A stretch of DNA of 64,000 nt from contig JAODUP010000144.1 of assembly GCA_025642065.1 (NCBI GenBank), positions 1 to 64,000 of the forward strand, written 5' to 3'. The notes beneath the pieces are model-generated. The model saw nothing but the letters and a program-made list of their open reading frames with translations. It made no database searches and was not told the origin of the DNA. The stretch is from Paralvinella palmiformis (Eukaryota > Annelida > Polychaeta > Terebellida > Alvinellidae). Of this stretch, positions 1 through 13,600 are shown piece after piece. Numbering within the stretch: the stretch's first letter is position 1; each line of letters begins with the position of its first letter. The position numbers were made by a program, and so were the translations under genes.

Positions 1-853
1 CATGTGTTTTTTTAATACGATGAGTGATATTATATTATATTGAATACATACATTACTCTAATCATTGAGGTGGAATGTTAAAATGCAATGCCAAAACTAA
101 ACTTTTTTATAAAATATTTGTTAAATAAGAAATCAAAACTTTCACTGATTTCCAAATCATCTGGATTAATTGCACGTCTTGGTGATCTCCACAAAACATA
201 ATACGTACAGGGCTTCAGTACTTAGTACATAATGTTCGTACTTTTGTTGCAGTGTTTACATTAATGAATTGTTGTGTACCGTGTGACATGAAGTAATGGT
301 TTGAATAGTTATTTTGCTATTCATAGATGAAATACAGACTGTGTATGTTGTGTGTGCTTTGTGAGCGAGAAAAAGGCTTGATGGGGCAATGGCGATATTT
401 TATTTTTTATTAGTTACAATATATATTATAATAAGTGCTAAGTAGTGCTGCATTTAACAATACAGGTGAACATATAATTTCGAAGCATCTTCACTAATAA
501 ATTATTATTGTTTGGAGTAATTTTAATGGGCAGAATTCCTTTATTTTTAATTCAATGATTTTATATATAGTAAAGCTTTCAAATATGAATTGCTACGTAT
601 ATTTTACTTAATAAATATTTCAATTATTACATTCTGTTTGCTTTTGTATTTCGCATTCTGTAATCCTCTTAAGAATTGAATAGCCATCATCACGAAGAGC
701 ATACGATGTGAACTTGTCGATAAAGCTAAAGTGGAAACGTCGCGGTAGAAATATAATGTTATAAGAATATAATAAGAAAATCATAAATTGGGTTAATAAT
801 TTTACTTTTGATCAATTGTTCTAAAATAAGTGATCCAATCAGGGATATCTCAG

Positions 854-855
<2 letters not shown>
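1..855. other. AT-rich, no gene seen
   Basis: No coding signal and no recognisable repeat head in this stretch on either strand. Confidence 0.5.
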
Positions 856-892
<37 letters not shown>

Positions 893-907
893 AATATATA
901 TATATAT
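856..907. repeat. (AT)n microsatellite
   Basis: Nearly pure AT dinucleotides, broken once near 890-893. One of about twenty such tracts in the window. Confidence 0.95.
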
Positions 908-1086
908 CTCACCAGATATTATTACGTATTAATATATATAAGCTTACAACTACTCGTTTGACTCCAGAGCGTGATTTTAGCATCAACAGGATGTTGAAAT
1001 AAATTGTAATAATAATAATAATATTATCAACAACAAGAATAATAATAAGAAAAAAATACATTTAATAAAACGCCCATACTAGCAGG

Positions 1087-1180
1087 ACTACTTGGTAGCG
1101 CGTTAGACCGCAGATTACTACCACCTGAGTTTCATCTTTGATTTCGCTTCATTATCTTTGGAGGTCGCTCGGCCCATTTA
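1087..1180 (+). mobile_element. SINE family 1, partial copy
   Basis: Contains the family pieces GGTAGCGCGTTAGACC, a TTTCATCTTTGATTTCGC block and GGAGGTCGCTCGGCCC. The box B region and the 3' tail are missing. Confidence 0.65.
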
Positions 1181-1733
1181 GGGATATTTAGGGATACCCC
1201 AATAATAACTATGTGAAACTCGATACGAAATTTCACAAAGAGGGGGTGAGATCGGCTGCTACGCTAAATGTATACCTTGCCTTACGATTTGAGCCGAGAC
1301 ACGGGTACCTGGATTGGATCGTGACAGTGCACAACTTTAACATCGGAACGTCGGGCCTTACCTGTTTACCTGCCTTAATTGGTCATTACATGACCATATA
1401 TATAAAGAAAGCGAAGATCTCTTTTCATCATAAACTGGTCGAGCCAATACTTCCTAAGACCACATTGAGAATTGGGGGCCTTTCAGCGTCGAATTGTCCA
1501 AAAGTGCCATACTAAACTAAGGAATTAGACCACAATAGGGGCGAAACTACTCTATATCGCCGTTACTGACAGTACCTTCGCCGTTATTGACAGTACCGTG
1601 GCCAGTATTGACATACTAGTATTTTGGCCAATTATATTTTCCATATTTTTACACATTTACCAATAACATCTTCAAGGCCATTCTTTCCTTGATAATGTCT
1701 TGTTCTAAGCCCATATCGTACATTGCTTATATT

Positions 1734-1785
1734 CACACACACACACACACACACACACTATATATATATATATATATATATATAT
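1734..1785. repeat. (AC)n(AT)n compound microsatellite
   Basis: About 25 bp of AC followed by about 26 bp of AT. Confidence 0.95.
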
Positions 1786-1837
1786 GCCAGAGCAATAACC
1801 CTTGTCACTGTTATTATTTAGTGCGAGTAAATTGAAA

Positions 1838-3645
1838 CTGAATCGCTCCATGTACTCAGACTGATATACTCATGAATACGGCAACTCAATTAGTAAAAAC
1901 GGATGGGGGAATCCAGAACATAACATCACGGACAGGTGTTTCCGGAACAATTTGGCGGGATTTCAGATTCTCTGGTCAACCTGAAATATTGTAATTTCTC
2001 CCCATCAAATCGTAGTTTATTGACCAGATTATGGTATGCTCCTTGTTGAAACCGGTTTATGTTTATGTCATGCACCCACCAGCAGTGTTTTCTTTGCTTA
2101 TTACGTTTTTTAATTGCATTAATTTATATGGAGTAGCAATCAGTAGCAAGTTATGTTTCTCCATTTCCAACAGAGAAAGAAAGCTGCAGTTTGTATTTAT
2201 ATGTCGAATTATCGAATGCGTTCTGGTAATCTGTTCTCTATGTTGAACAATCGAATTAAAAACAATTACCCGCCAAGTTTAGCACGCATGCGTGTTATAG
2301 TCTTCCGGCCATGTGCTAATAAAGTTCTAAGTCATCATTGTGTTTCTCTTTAAAGACGTTTCACATCAACAGTAATCTGTTGATGACAAACACACACAGT
2401 TTGGACTAATTAGCCTTTTTTTGGGCATGAACACTTTTGGCATTTCCCTGAATAAGAATTCTAAGGTTTTTATGTTTTTTTCTTTGCTATCCATTCTATA
2501 TTTCTGTTGCATAGATCAATCCAGGCGAAATGCGTTGCATCGGTTACCAACTGCGTTCTCTGGTTACAAACAGCTATGGCGCCAACTGTTAATAGGGGAT
2601 GACAACTTTTCACCAATGATAAATACTGGAAATATTTCAGCAAATTATTTCATATTACACGGAGACTAAGACTAGTATTTCAGCTGAACGATTGCGTCTT
2701 TCCAAAGGATTTAACACAATACTTATCAGGATATAATCAATGATTGAGCAGACCGATCTTTCCAGATGAATGACACAGCTAAGTCTTAATTATTCATATT
2801 GACTTGTAGGGGCTTTTTAGCATAGGTTTCAATGGATTAAATAAATGATTTTAAAATTAAACTTTTAGCTGAAAGTAAATTGATTTTAATGAAGATTTTT
2901 TAAATATCTAATGTAGAGTTTTGGAAATATTATTTTTACTTGTACCTGGGAACCAATCATATATGTATCACCTGTATATTATTAAATAATTTTTTTTATT
3001 GCTTTAGAGTATAAACACTCTTTACATTTACATGTAGTAAACATTGGACGAATGGCTGATTCAGAAGAAAAAAAGTTAACTTTCAATACAACTATTAGGC
3101 ATAAATACAAATGTTATAGTAATTGGAATCACCCATTAAATTATAATCTATACGATCATTGATTTTATCCATTCACATCGCCATATCAGATGGCAAAGTT
3201 TCTACAAAAAATAAGTTTGAACTAGACAGGCCGGACCATGACAGCCATAGAAATGGCGTTAAACGTTACTTAGTTTAGTAGCATATATCTATTGGATGAA
3301 GTCTATGCCATTCCTATTAAATGCAAAATTATGACTTGGAGATCACATGCCCTTAATGGACTATAAATAAAATTCAAATGTAGCTGGTAAATAGCCTAAA
3401 TACAGCTTATCACTAAGACAGTTATCGGCCACTACATGCATAAATCATCATGCAACACAGTGATTCTTAGACTTCTAACCCGAGACCGTAGTGTGAAATT
3501 CAGCCACAAGATGGCGCCAGCGATAATTGAATCGGTCTATTACCATGTTCTTGGCATGAAAGACTGAAAACGTATGGGAACATACGTTCATATAGAATCA
3601 CACAAATCGCATACTGCGTACATGGAATCTTAGCTTTACGTGCCA
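1838..3645 (+). mobile_element. Inverted-repeat element, long copy (left end lost)
   Basis: Bases 1838-2155 are clearly homologous to 15684-15983 (shared blocks include TGAATCGCTCCATGTA, TTCTCTGGTCAACCTGAA and TGCTCCTTGTTGAA). The right end at about 3607-3645 repeats the terminal sequence of the 15.5-kb copy in reverse (ATGGAATCTTAGCTTTA), with TTCTTGG and AGACTGAAAACG just inside it. The middle, about 2160-3540, is absent from the other copy; reading frames there match nothing I recognise. The left terminus has been replaced by sequence near the AC/AT tract. Confidence 0.6.
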
Positions 3646-3654
3646 AATTCCAAG

Positions 3655-3905
3655 ATGCTGTGGTCAACGATCTTTGGTTATTCTCCATGTCCAGTAATTG
3701 ATGAGGACACTACCACCCTGGAGAAACATATTGATTGGCTGAAGAGGGAGATAGTGAAGAAGAAAGGAAATCCAAATCTCGGTAAAGTACAGACTCTGAT
3801 GGACAAGACGTTTACTGAACGATAAAGACCAATCCTTGAAGAAGCTGCATCAACAGAGAAACTGAAATATTTTCCATGGCTTTTTGATACTGATGAGGTA
3901 TAATA
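3655..3905 (+). pseudogene. Broken exon of an unrecognised multicopy-type gene
   Basis: An open stretch encodes a charged helix around LEKHIDWLKREIVKKKG, then LMDKTFTER. It hits TAA at 3823-3825, but the same frame continues with RPILEEAASTEKLKYFPWLF up to a GATGAG|GTATAA donor. It therefore looks like an exon with one nonsense change. I do not recognise the family securely; the style is of transposon-derived or expanded invertebrate genes of unknown role. Confidence 0.35.
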
Positions 3906-4349
3906 TTGTAAAATAAACAAATATATTTACCAGTACATATATCTTGTTTTAAAACAATAGAAAATTTGTTTAACGAATATTTATTTGTATATATATATAA
4001 ACTAATACATTTTTATTTAAACTGATGTATTTTGCAATCAGAAGGTGTTTTGAAAACTGAAACTATGTAAAAGTTGTAAATGGTTTGAATATGGACAAAA
4101 TTATACTTTCAGCACCGAAATTTACAGGTAAACATTTTTCACAAGTTCATATATACTTTAAAACCGGAATATTTGGCGGATATTATATTTAATGGTTTTT
4201 CAAAATGTAGTAATTTGGCCTAGAATTAATTTGATAATTTTCAACACTGGAATATCTATGACTGAGATGATTTTGGAAAACAAATATCACCAATAATTAA
4301 TTGTTTTACAGTATGCAGTTTTGTAACTCTATTCATTCATGATTTAGAT

Positions 4350-4521
4350 TCTGTGAGAAATTGAGAGACTCACGGAGAAAGACGTTGACCGTTTGCTTCT
4401 GAAGGACTTAAAGAAGCATGGGCCAGCTCTTTTGGGAATGGTACTGAAGGGTCATGAGGAGAACAAGAATCATATTCTTGGTGAAAGCCTTGAAGGTCTT
4501 AATAGTAAAACATCAAGTTAG
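4350..4521 (+). pseudogene. Second broken exon, possibly of the same gene
   Basis: Reads EIERLTEKDVDRLLLKDLKK and then HGPALLGMVLKGHEEN before a TAG at 4519-4521. A TGA lies just upstream in the same frame. A TTTAG acceptor-like site sits at about 4345. Its link to the 3655-3905 fragment is by distance and style only. Confidence 0.3.
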
Positions 4522-4524
4522 AGG

Positions 4525-5850
4525 AAAGGCAGGTTGTGTGCCATATAAGCATTATAACATTCTTAAACTAAACACAGTGTTATTCAAGAAATACTATGGT
4601 TTAGATAGCTTACTGCTGCTACTATAATCACCAAGATTTCTTTGCAAAATCGTCTATGATAACAAAAATCCATTGGAACTGGCGGGAGGTGTCGGCTATG
4701 AAACAGGACGACTTTATTTTTTCAGCTAGTTACTTCATTAAATCGGTCCCAATGAAGTGCCAACAAATCTTCGAAATGAAGTATATCACTATCACATGGT
4801 GATATATTAGATCGTGGACTTTAATTTACATTGGACATTAATGTTTATCGTTGAAGAAAGTTTTATTTATTATAAATCAACATAATCAGTTTAAAATTTC
4901 CAAATTGTATTTGACATTGTCCTAGAATACTAATTTTACAACCGAAGATTAGATGAGCTGTTTTATTCAAAAAGGATAATGTCTGATGTGCAGTTATAGT
5001 TATTTTGTAATGCTTGATCAGATAGTGATCCACAAATGTTACAAAAATATCTATTGATTCCAGCATGGTCAGCTGCTGCAGTCCTGGAAGGCCTGCCAAA
5101 ACTTCTGCGAGGGGTCTTGAAAGACAATGGTGTTCTAAATGTTAACTTTTTAAAGCTATAGTAATTGTATGTCTGGTGGTCTTACATGTGTTCATCTATC
5201 GGAATTATTCTATAAAGTTATCCTTTTTTCTCTCCATAAATTCTGTGGGGATTTTTGGTGGGAGGTATTGGTAGTTAATTTTCATTTGATAATCTGTGCC
5301 CCTCTAACAATCACTAAATTGTTTTGGTAATACATATGCTTGTTATGCTACTGCCCCAGACCAGAACAAGTAATTATCAAATTCTCCAGACTAACACTGG
5401 AAATTTGAGCACCTGAACTATTTATAGAAGAAAATCCTATCTAGTAAATTAAAGGACTATTAGTCAAACATCACAATCTGCTAACCCCAATTTTGTGGGT
5501 TGGTGATTTTTTTGGCCCTGAATTTCATGCTAGTTGTTGCCCCTGTATGCATTATAGTGTATGGTGGGAGGATACATTGATGCCACTTTCCAAACAATAA
5601 TTATTTAGATATGGGGACCACCTCCCATGCCCAACCCAGCTGAGCACTTCATGTCTCAAACAGGGCCTCATTTCTGACAAATTACGCCCCCTGTGGCCTT
5701 TTACTTTAATGTGCAAATCTGTTGACAGAATCTTAAGTTAGTACTGCCATGACCTTTTCATATTTCCTTCATATTTTAACAATTATTTTGTCGCAGTTAT
5801 GTTATTTTGCTGGATCAGTATACTATAATATGTCAACAACACACCTAACG
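4525..5850. other. No gene supported
   Basis: A frame at about 4612-4803 (plus) is open for some 60 codons, but I recognise nothing in it and see no splice logic. The remainder is AT-rich spacer. Confidence 0.4.
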
Positions 5851-6015
5851 ATTGATGTTTTATGGCCACTTCTGTGCACATGGTAGGCTAAATGGGCCGA
5901 GCGACCTCCAATGGTAATGAAGCGAAGTTAAAGACGAAACACCCTTCAGCTATGCCCACGCCGAGATTCGAACACGGGTGATAATGATTTGTGATCCAAC
6001 ACACTACTACACATC
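5851..6015 (-). mobile_element. SINE family 1 copy
   Basis: The reverse strand shows the tRNA-like part with box B GTTCGAATC, the core with CGCTTCATTACC, GGTCGCTCGGCCCATTTAGC, and the 3' part CCATAAAACATCAAT. Confidence 0.85.
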
Positions 6016-6463
6016 TGAATCACCCTAACAATAAGCGCAAATTACTATATGTAGAGTTATTTTGATTTAATTCGATACAGGGTTGTGATAAACATAACTT
6101 GCGACACAGATTGGTAGGCGAATAACAAATAATTCCGTGTTCGGAGTATTTGATCATACGTCCTCAAATAATCCATATTAACATCATCATCATTTATTAT
6201 ACCGTAAATCACTTCTTCCACAAAGAAGATGTTCTAATTGTTTAGAAAATCGTTATCCTTGTGATTACAGTATCTATCATTTCAGGAGGACTATGTGAAA
6301 GTGTTAAAATTCCATTTATTTAAATTAGCCCATCTATAACATTTTTCTTTCTGAATATAAACAGGTTAGTGAATGGATTTCTTATGGAAATCGAACCCTT
6401 TATGTGAATACAGATATCGTCACCAATTTGATGTGCACTAAAAGAAGTTGTATTGATTGGATG

Positions 6464-6464
<1 letters not shown>

Positions 6465-6497
<33 letters not shown>
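6465..6497. repeat. (AT)n microsatellite downstream of the GCNT-like gene
   Basis: About 33 bp of AT. Confidence 0.95.
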
Positions 6498-6499
<2 letters not shown>

Positions 6500-6612
6500 G
6501 GAATAAAATGATAATCTCAGTAATATAATAATAATAAGAATAAGAAGCAACCATTTATTCATATGCCAATCATTGGAATCGACAAAACCAGACAACAAAC
6601 AGTTTGAAACAC

Positions 6613-6618
6613 TTTATT
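6613..6618 (-). promoter_or_regulatory. Candidate polyadenylation signal of the GCNT-like gene
   Basis: AATAAA on the minus strand about 100 nt after the TGA at 6715. A second AATAAA lies at 6559-6554. Either could end the transcript; the sequence alone cannot choose. Confidence 0.5.
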
Positions 6619-6714
6619 CTCATTCGCATGAAAGTTCCATACGGTGATGATCCAGGCATAACATCGTCACCCCACCTGCCAACCAGCCACAGTGCTACTG
6701 AGAACCAAAGCACG

Positions 6715-7052
6715 TCACAAGCCGTCCTTTCGGCTGTACCTGACCGTGGGTATGTTTTTGTAGAATGACGTATCAAATGGCAAGTTGTCCTTCAGCTTGG
6801 TCCGGTTTCGGTGCAATTCCTCGAGGCAGTCGTATCCGAGATGCTGGTAGGTGAGATGGAACTTGTTGGCGAACATCTCCGGCCTGTCAGCCAACCATGG
6901 CACGTCCCGGACGCCGTAGACACAAATACCGCGCACCACCTTGCCTTGACAGGTACGGTTGCTGTAGAGGCCGACCCAGTTCTTGACGCGGATTATTGGA
7001 TGGTGTGAGTACCGATCGGCGACCTCTAGCGAACCTGGATCCGAGGACGAAA
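6715..7052 (-). CDS. GCNT-like gene, coding exon 4 with stop
   Basis: The acceptor is CTGCCCCAG before 7052 and the stop TGA is at 6717-6715. It encodes residues 436-547 with the C-terminal family block around RGICVYGVRDVPWLADRPEM, then FANKF and a final conserved Cys in GYDCLEEL. The tail after about 515 is basic and poorly conserved. Three cysteines (470, 479, 511) are presumed to form disulfides, as in the family. Confidence 0.94.
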
Positions 7053-10005
7053 CTGGGGCAGGTTAATTCAACGCCAATATATTGATGTCGTAACGTGTAT
7101 AAGTCACATTAAAATGATGATGATTGGTGTTTTACAACTACTTGTGTGCACTTGGTAGGCTAAATGGGCCAAGCGACCTCCAAAGGTAATGAAGCGAAGT
7201 CAATGATGAAACACCCTTCAGATATGACCACGTCGAAATTCAAACTCGGGTGGTAGTGCTCTGAGCTATGTTAGAGACTTGTGTCATCTTCCACTTCGCC
7301 GATCGCTTGGACCATTTAGCCAACCATGAGCACAAATGTGACTGTAAAACAGCAACATTTACTTTTTTCTTTACATATGGCCACGTATCGCTCGAGAAAT
7401 TTCAAATGACAGCGACCCTTGTGCAAGATGCATTTATGCCGTAACTTGCCAATGTCTAGTTTCAAATGTTCGATTTAGATTGGGCGCCTTAGCCCATATA
7501 TCACTCATGCTCCTACTCTAATTATTATTCTGCTATGTATTTAAGCAAATAAATATCAGGATACAAATATAATTCTGACACACATACACAAACAAAGATC
7601 GAGATCAAATGAATCAGCAAATCAGTCCATTTATACTTGGTACCTATATATCCGCCAGGTGCCGCCACGTGTGTGTTATAGTTCAGCGTATTCCAGTAGT
7701 GTTCTGAAGGATGTCCGGTGTCCCAGCACCACTCTAAATATTTCTTAGCTATATCACTCTCTACGATGTATTCAACCATCTTCCTTGAGAACAGACCATG
7801 AAGCTCTCCCTGTAACACAATACGAAACAATAGGCAATATTACACACATACCCGCGCGCGCACCCACAGAGAGTAGAATTCTTCTATTACCTTCGGACTA
7901 AGAATAGATGGAAATAATCTTAATGAAGAAATAGAAACCTTTCCATAGATATTATAATTCGAGATTATTGATTGTTCATGCTGTGTTCATAGAATGCAAT
8001 ATGAAATGAAATATAAATACAATGACATAATTTTCAGAAAATTTCTATACAAACTGTGTTTTGAAATATTGATTGCTAATAATACTTCAAATACAATATT
8101 ATATGAATAATTGACTGTTTTTTTTAACTTACTTGATTTGTATTTGAGACTGATGATCCACTAAGTGAGCTAAGTTAAATACATGCAGGTCGGAAACGCC
8201 ATTCTGTCATCGCCATGATTCCCGTGAACATTAATAATAATAATAATAATAGTAATTACAAAACTTCTATTTTGTCAATATCTTCCAAGTGAATCGAGCT
8301 CAGTGGCGTACCTAGTACAGGAGTTGGGCAAACTCATAGTCCAGGTAAAATGCGAAGTTAATCAACAAATGATCAGATGGAATGGAAACTATGCTATTTG
8401 ATGAATTCCAAAGAGATGGGGCAGCAACTGAAAAAGCACGAGTCCCAGCATGAGTGTTAACCCTGGGAACAGACAACAAGTGAAAACCAGATCATTCGAT
8501 GAACGAAGTTCCCTGGGCTTGGGTGCTAAAGAAAGCATGGAAAATAGATATGAAGGTTCTCCAGAAAAAAACAGATTGATAGGCAACACTGCAGAGTTTG
8601 AAAATGATATAAGATTGAACAGGGAGCCAGTGAAGAGATTTCAGAAGTGGGACAGAATGGGAAAACCGAGGAGACCGTGTGACAACCCTAGCTAAGCAGT
8701 CCTGAACACACTGAAGTTTTAGAATATCCTTAGAAGCAATGTTATAAAGAGAGTTGCAATAATCAAGCCTACTAGTAATGAGTGCTGTAGCAATGGCTTT
8801 GGCGACTGAAAGAGGAATACGGCGAAAGTCGCGAATGTGATAGAAGCGGGAACGACATGTCAGAGAAATATGTCTTCTGACATTAAAATCGCTATCAAAT
8901 TTAACACCAACTTTATGCACAATGTCTGATGGTGTAATGCTATGACTAAAGATGTTCATAGAGAAGAAACAGTAAGCTTGCTGAGTTGTCTAGATGTACC
9001 AATAATGATGAAATCTGTTTTGGTGGCATGATAAAGATATGTATATTTGGGTGTCACCTGCATGTAAGTGGTGGGCTAATTTGTGGCTCCGAATAAGAGA
9101 GTTTAGTGGTGTGGTATAGAGTAAACATTAGTGGTCCAAGAACAGAATCTTTGGGAACACCGCAAAACAAAGGCACGGCCTTTGAATAACCTTTTCTTAT
9201 TTTTATTGATTGAAACCTTTTTGTTAAGAATGAGCGGATCCAGGTAAGTGCTATGCCTGATATGCCATACCAATCAGAGGCGATCTAGAAGAACAGAATA
9301 ATCAATGGTGGCAAAAGCCGCAGATAAATCTAAAATTGTTAGTGCTGTGATCTTTCCTATGTCCATGTTTAGTGCTATGTCGTTATGAACTCTCAGTAGA
9401 GCGCAATATCATCATCATGACGATCATCATCATCAGTGGTGTAGTTGTTTCTTGTCAACAGGCTTGTGTAATCTGTCTGGAGCTGTGGTGTAGTGTTCTT
9501 ATACTGTTATAGCCTTCTTGCTTTCACATGCGCCTGCCGGATAGCCTGACAAGGTGAAAAGGGGGCAGAAACATATAAGTCCCACCCTTCTGATAAATAA
9601 CCTCTCCACAAACAAGACTCCTTCAGTCCGTACCGCCCGGCCCCTCCCATGCTCTCACAGCTTGGTACACCTCGGTAACTGGGCCCTAAGTGCCCATGCC
9701 AGACTGAGAGGTGAAGTGTGCATGAGCCATCAGAGCGATCAGATAGAGGGCGTAAGTAATGAAAGCCAATCTATCTAGGAGAAACAAAACTCAAAACCAA
9801 CACTGTGCTTCAGGGGTAGGATCTTAATCCAGAATTTATGGTTGAGGTAACCCGCACATAAAACCTAGAGAGCTGAAGACGGTGCTATTGAGCCACTGGC
9901 TCATTTGTTTTAAACCACCGTACCATAGAATGAATATACCAATAGACAGATCTAATAGAAATGACCCTCTCTCCCATTGAGGTCAAAGACGGCTCATTTC
10001 ACAAA

Positions 10006-10057
<52 letters not shown>

Positions 10058-10404
10058 TTTGTAAAGGGTGACGTTTATCTATACGACCCTCTGTCTGCTC
10101 TACTAAATATGTGTGGCTACTTCCTGACAACAATTAGCCCCCCCCCTATCTCTCTCAGCCACACACCATTATGTTTATTTATCAATTCATCAGACACAGG
10201 CTACACACAGGATGAACATCGACGGGGCTATCTTTGTTACTTGTATAGCATAATGAATTGCTCTAGTCCAAATAAATACTTTCTACCTATAATAAATATA
10301 TCAAATAGTAAGCAAGTTTTGTTAATCGTGTCAATCATCTAATTAAATGGACTCCAAGGTCAGACATAACATTTCCAATCTGTATGTGCCTGGTGTGTGT
10401 TTTA

Positions 10405-10461
<57 letters not shown>

Positions 10462-10586
10462 TTGGTTCTTCAGATCACCAAGAAGTAAACGTCCATACAA
10501 TGGCTTACATCCACAAATCTCAAGTCTGATTTACACCCAGAGTCCAGTGAGAGAATATCTGGTCGAAATTCTCTCCTAAGCCCGTG

Positions 10587-10621
<35 letters not shown>

Positions 10622-13600
10622 CTCTCTCTATTTCTCTCTGTGGGTGAGTGTCTGTCTGGTGTCTGGTTGTTTTTCTCTCTATCTCTGTGTGTGTCTAATT
10701 TAATTCCATTCAAACTTGAATCATTGCTCTAATCACTGTTGTATAAGGAGCACCCCCACACATAGGAATATATATATATATATATATATATAAAAACATT
10801 GCATACTGCTATCATGTTTCAGTATGCATAAATTCTGTGTACAATATGAAGCTCGACAAAAGAACGTCAATTCGCCATGGTGGGAGAGACGAACCCAGGA
10901 AATCAAGATGGCCACATGATCGGTAATATCACGTGATAAATCGTTGATCCTCTAGGAATGTTTTAGTGAAGTTCGAGTCGTGTTCGAGTGTTTTGTCGTC
11001 ACTGATATGTCGTGTCAATATACTATGTAAGCACATAATGAGTAACAACAACAACAATTATATATTTTCAGACAGTGAAACTCCTCTGTTTCTAGCTTCT
11101 ATTACAATAAAACCAACGATATCCTGGAATTAATTTTAAAACGCGCTCCCTGACGTCCCCTCCTCCTCCGTGCCTACTGCATCCATGTTGTAACTGGTTA
11201 TATCAAATCAAAGTCTATAATAGATTGGGCATTACATACATTTAGGCTTTAGATTATACAATAACGACTGCATTTACACTCGCCAGATGGCAGCATCTAA
11301 CCGTCCAGACAAGTACGGGCTTGCTGCAACCACAAATACGCTTATCAAAATATTGCTCATGTCACCGAGGCATCCCGGAGAATACCTGTATAGCCAAGCA
11401 GATTGAGGCGGTGATTACTGATTCTAATTGAAGCATCTACCTTTCACTTAATGCCACACTCGTATGTCAGTATACTTATCCAGCTGTGTAGGGTACGTAT
11501 GATTTCAGTTCACCGTTACAAATTTAATTTTTGCTAATGTTACAAAGCCAGACCAGAATAAATCGACGGTTCTGGAAGTTTTGACGTGATTTCCGGTTCA
11601 CCTTTAAACGTGTATTGTTTAGTTTAGATAATGGCGCGTCCGCGTATTGAACCCCCCCCCCCCCCGTAGATGGTCATATACTAACCTGCCCCCACTCCCC
11701 CGTAGATGGTCATATACTAACCTTGAAGAAGGTCAAATTAAACGGCGGGGGACCTTTACGTAGGTAAGTATTGTAGAAGATCGTCTGTTGGTATCTCTTA
11801 CTCCATCTATGGGTCCAATGATAGTTTACTCGATCCTTATCCATCCTGTGGGATGATGTAAATTATCGGGATTAAGAATGTGGGATATACAATAGTACAG
11901 GCGCTACATGGATCAACCTAGTGTTACGCTGGCGCCCCCGTGGTCTACCCGGTTGCGCTGGATCACAGATCACAACCACCCGATTTCGAATCTCGGCGTC
12001 GGCATATCAGAAGGGTGTTTCATCTTCGACTTCGCTTCATTACAGTTGGGGGTCGATCGGCCCATTTAGCCTACCATGTGCATAAAAGTGGCCGTAAAAC
12101 ATCAATTATGACTAATAGTGTATGGCCTATAAGAGGTACTGATTAGGGGCGCCTCAGTGGTCTAGCGGTAGCGTGTTGGACCACAGTTCACTCCACCCGT
12201 GTTCGAATCTCGTCGTGGGCATATCTGAAGGTTGTTTCATCTTTGACCTCGCTTCATTACCTTTGGAGGTCGCTCGGCCCATTAAGCCTACCTTGTGCAG
12301 AAGTGGCCGTAAAACATCAATCATCATCATCATTAGTGAATAGGAATGAAAATGTGACATGCCAAATGTTGCTATTTCGCGCCCACGTTTTTGTTTTGCT
12401 TTTAAGACTTAGCCAGTGTGAGGGGAAGCCCCATCCTCAGTTTTAAAAAGGTGGGGATTGTAATTTAACACGGTCACTTGGTAAACACCGTTGGCACGAA
12501 AACCATTTAATAGGCGTAAAATAATGGTGATCGGGTGGTGACCGTTAATCGGCACAACGCTCACAGTATTGCTTGATGGGGTTTTATTCGGCGCGCCCTG
12601 TGGTGCTCGTGGAATTTGTTTTTGGCGCCATACGTTAAAACCTCAGATGCAACAATTTGTTTGTGCACATGCTGGTTAATGGTGGGAATGGTGTTTTTTG
12701 GTAATAGATGAATCAGCCCACAAACGGAAACAATACCTTCCACATACATTATTGGGCCAGTGTATGCTGGACATATAAAAATACAGAGAAGTTGTTCACG
12801 AATTCAGCGAAGTGTGTGAAAAACAGTTTGCAGATATCAACTTGTCTATGGGATTGAAACACAGGATTATATGGAATTGCAGATGCTAACTTGCCAGTGG
12901 GATTGAGACACAGAATGATATGGAACTGCACATGTCAGCTTGCCAGCGGGATTAAGACACAGATTTATATCGATAACAGCAATTTTCACTTTTAAACCCG
13001 ACACAATTGTTTATGCAAATAAGAGTAAAGCATTTCAAAGACATGTTTACTGCTTGTACGAATGACTTAATTACTGGACGCTAAATAGGCAGTCATTTAC
13101 CTGGAGATTGAGCCAGCGATGTCATTCGATCCGTTGAATATCTCAGCGATGCGGGCCAATTCGTAGTTCGTCCTCAATGGAAACTCTTGCCCGGTCAGGT
13201 TGATGAAGTACTTCCACTTCCGATGATAGCGCACCAAATCGCGCATGCAGTTTATTTCAGGAAGCAGGACGCTGACGTCGCCCCACTTAATCTTATCCAG
13301 ATGGGAGGCGATCCAGACGTTGTCGAAGCAGGCTGCCAGCGCCTGCACAGTTCTGTGAACGATCAACGAAGATTTAGTATCGATGTGGATGCAGTAGAAA
13401 TTGTTCGGCCGATAGATGGCGCGCAGCAGCCGCTCCGTGCTCTCTACGTCGCGGTACATGGCGATGGAAAACGCCAGTGGGAAGCGTTCCTCTTCTGGCG
13501 TTAGCGGCACCTCCACGTAGCCGCGCATGCGCCGAAAGTTGCGACAGTCGCGCAGCCAATCCTGGTACGTCTCTTCGTATATAGGCACCTTCGGCCGCTG

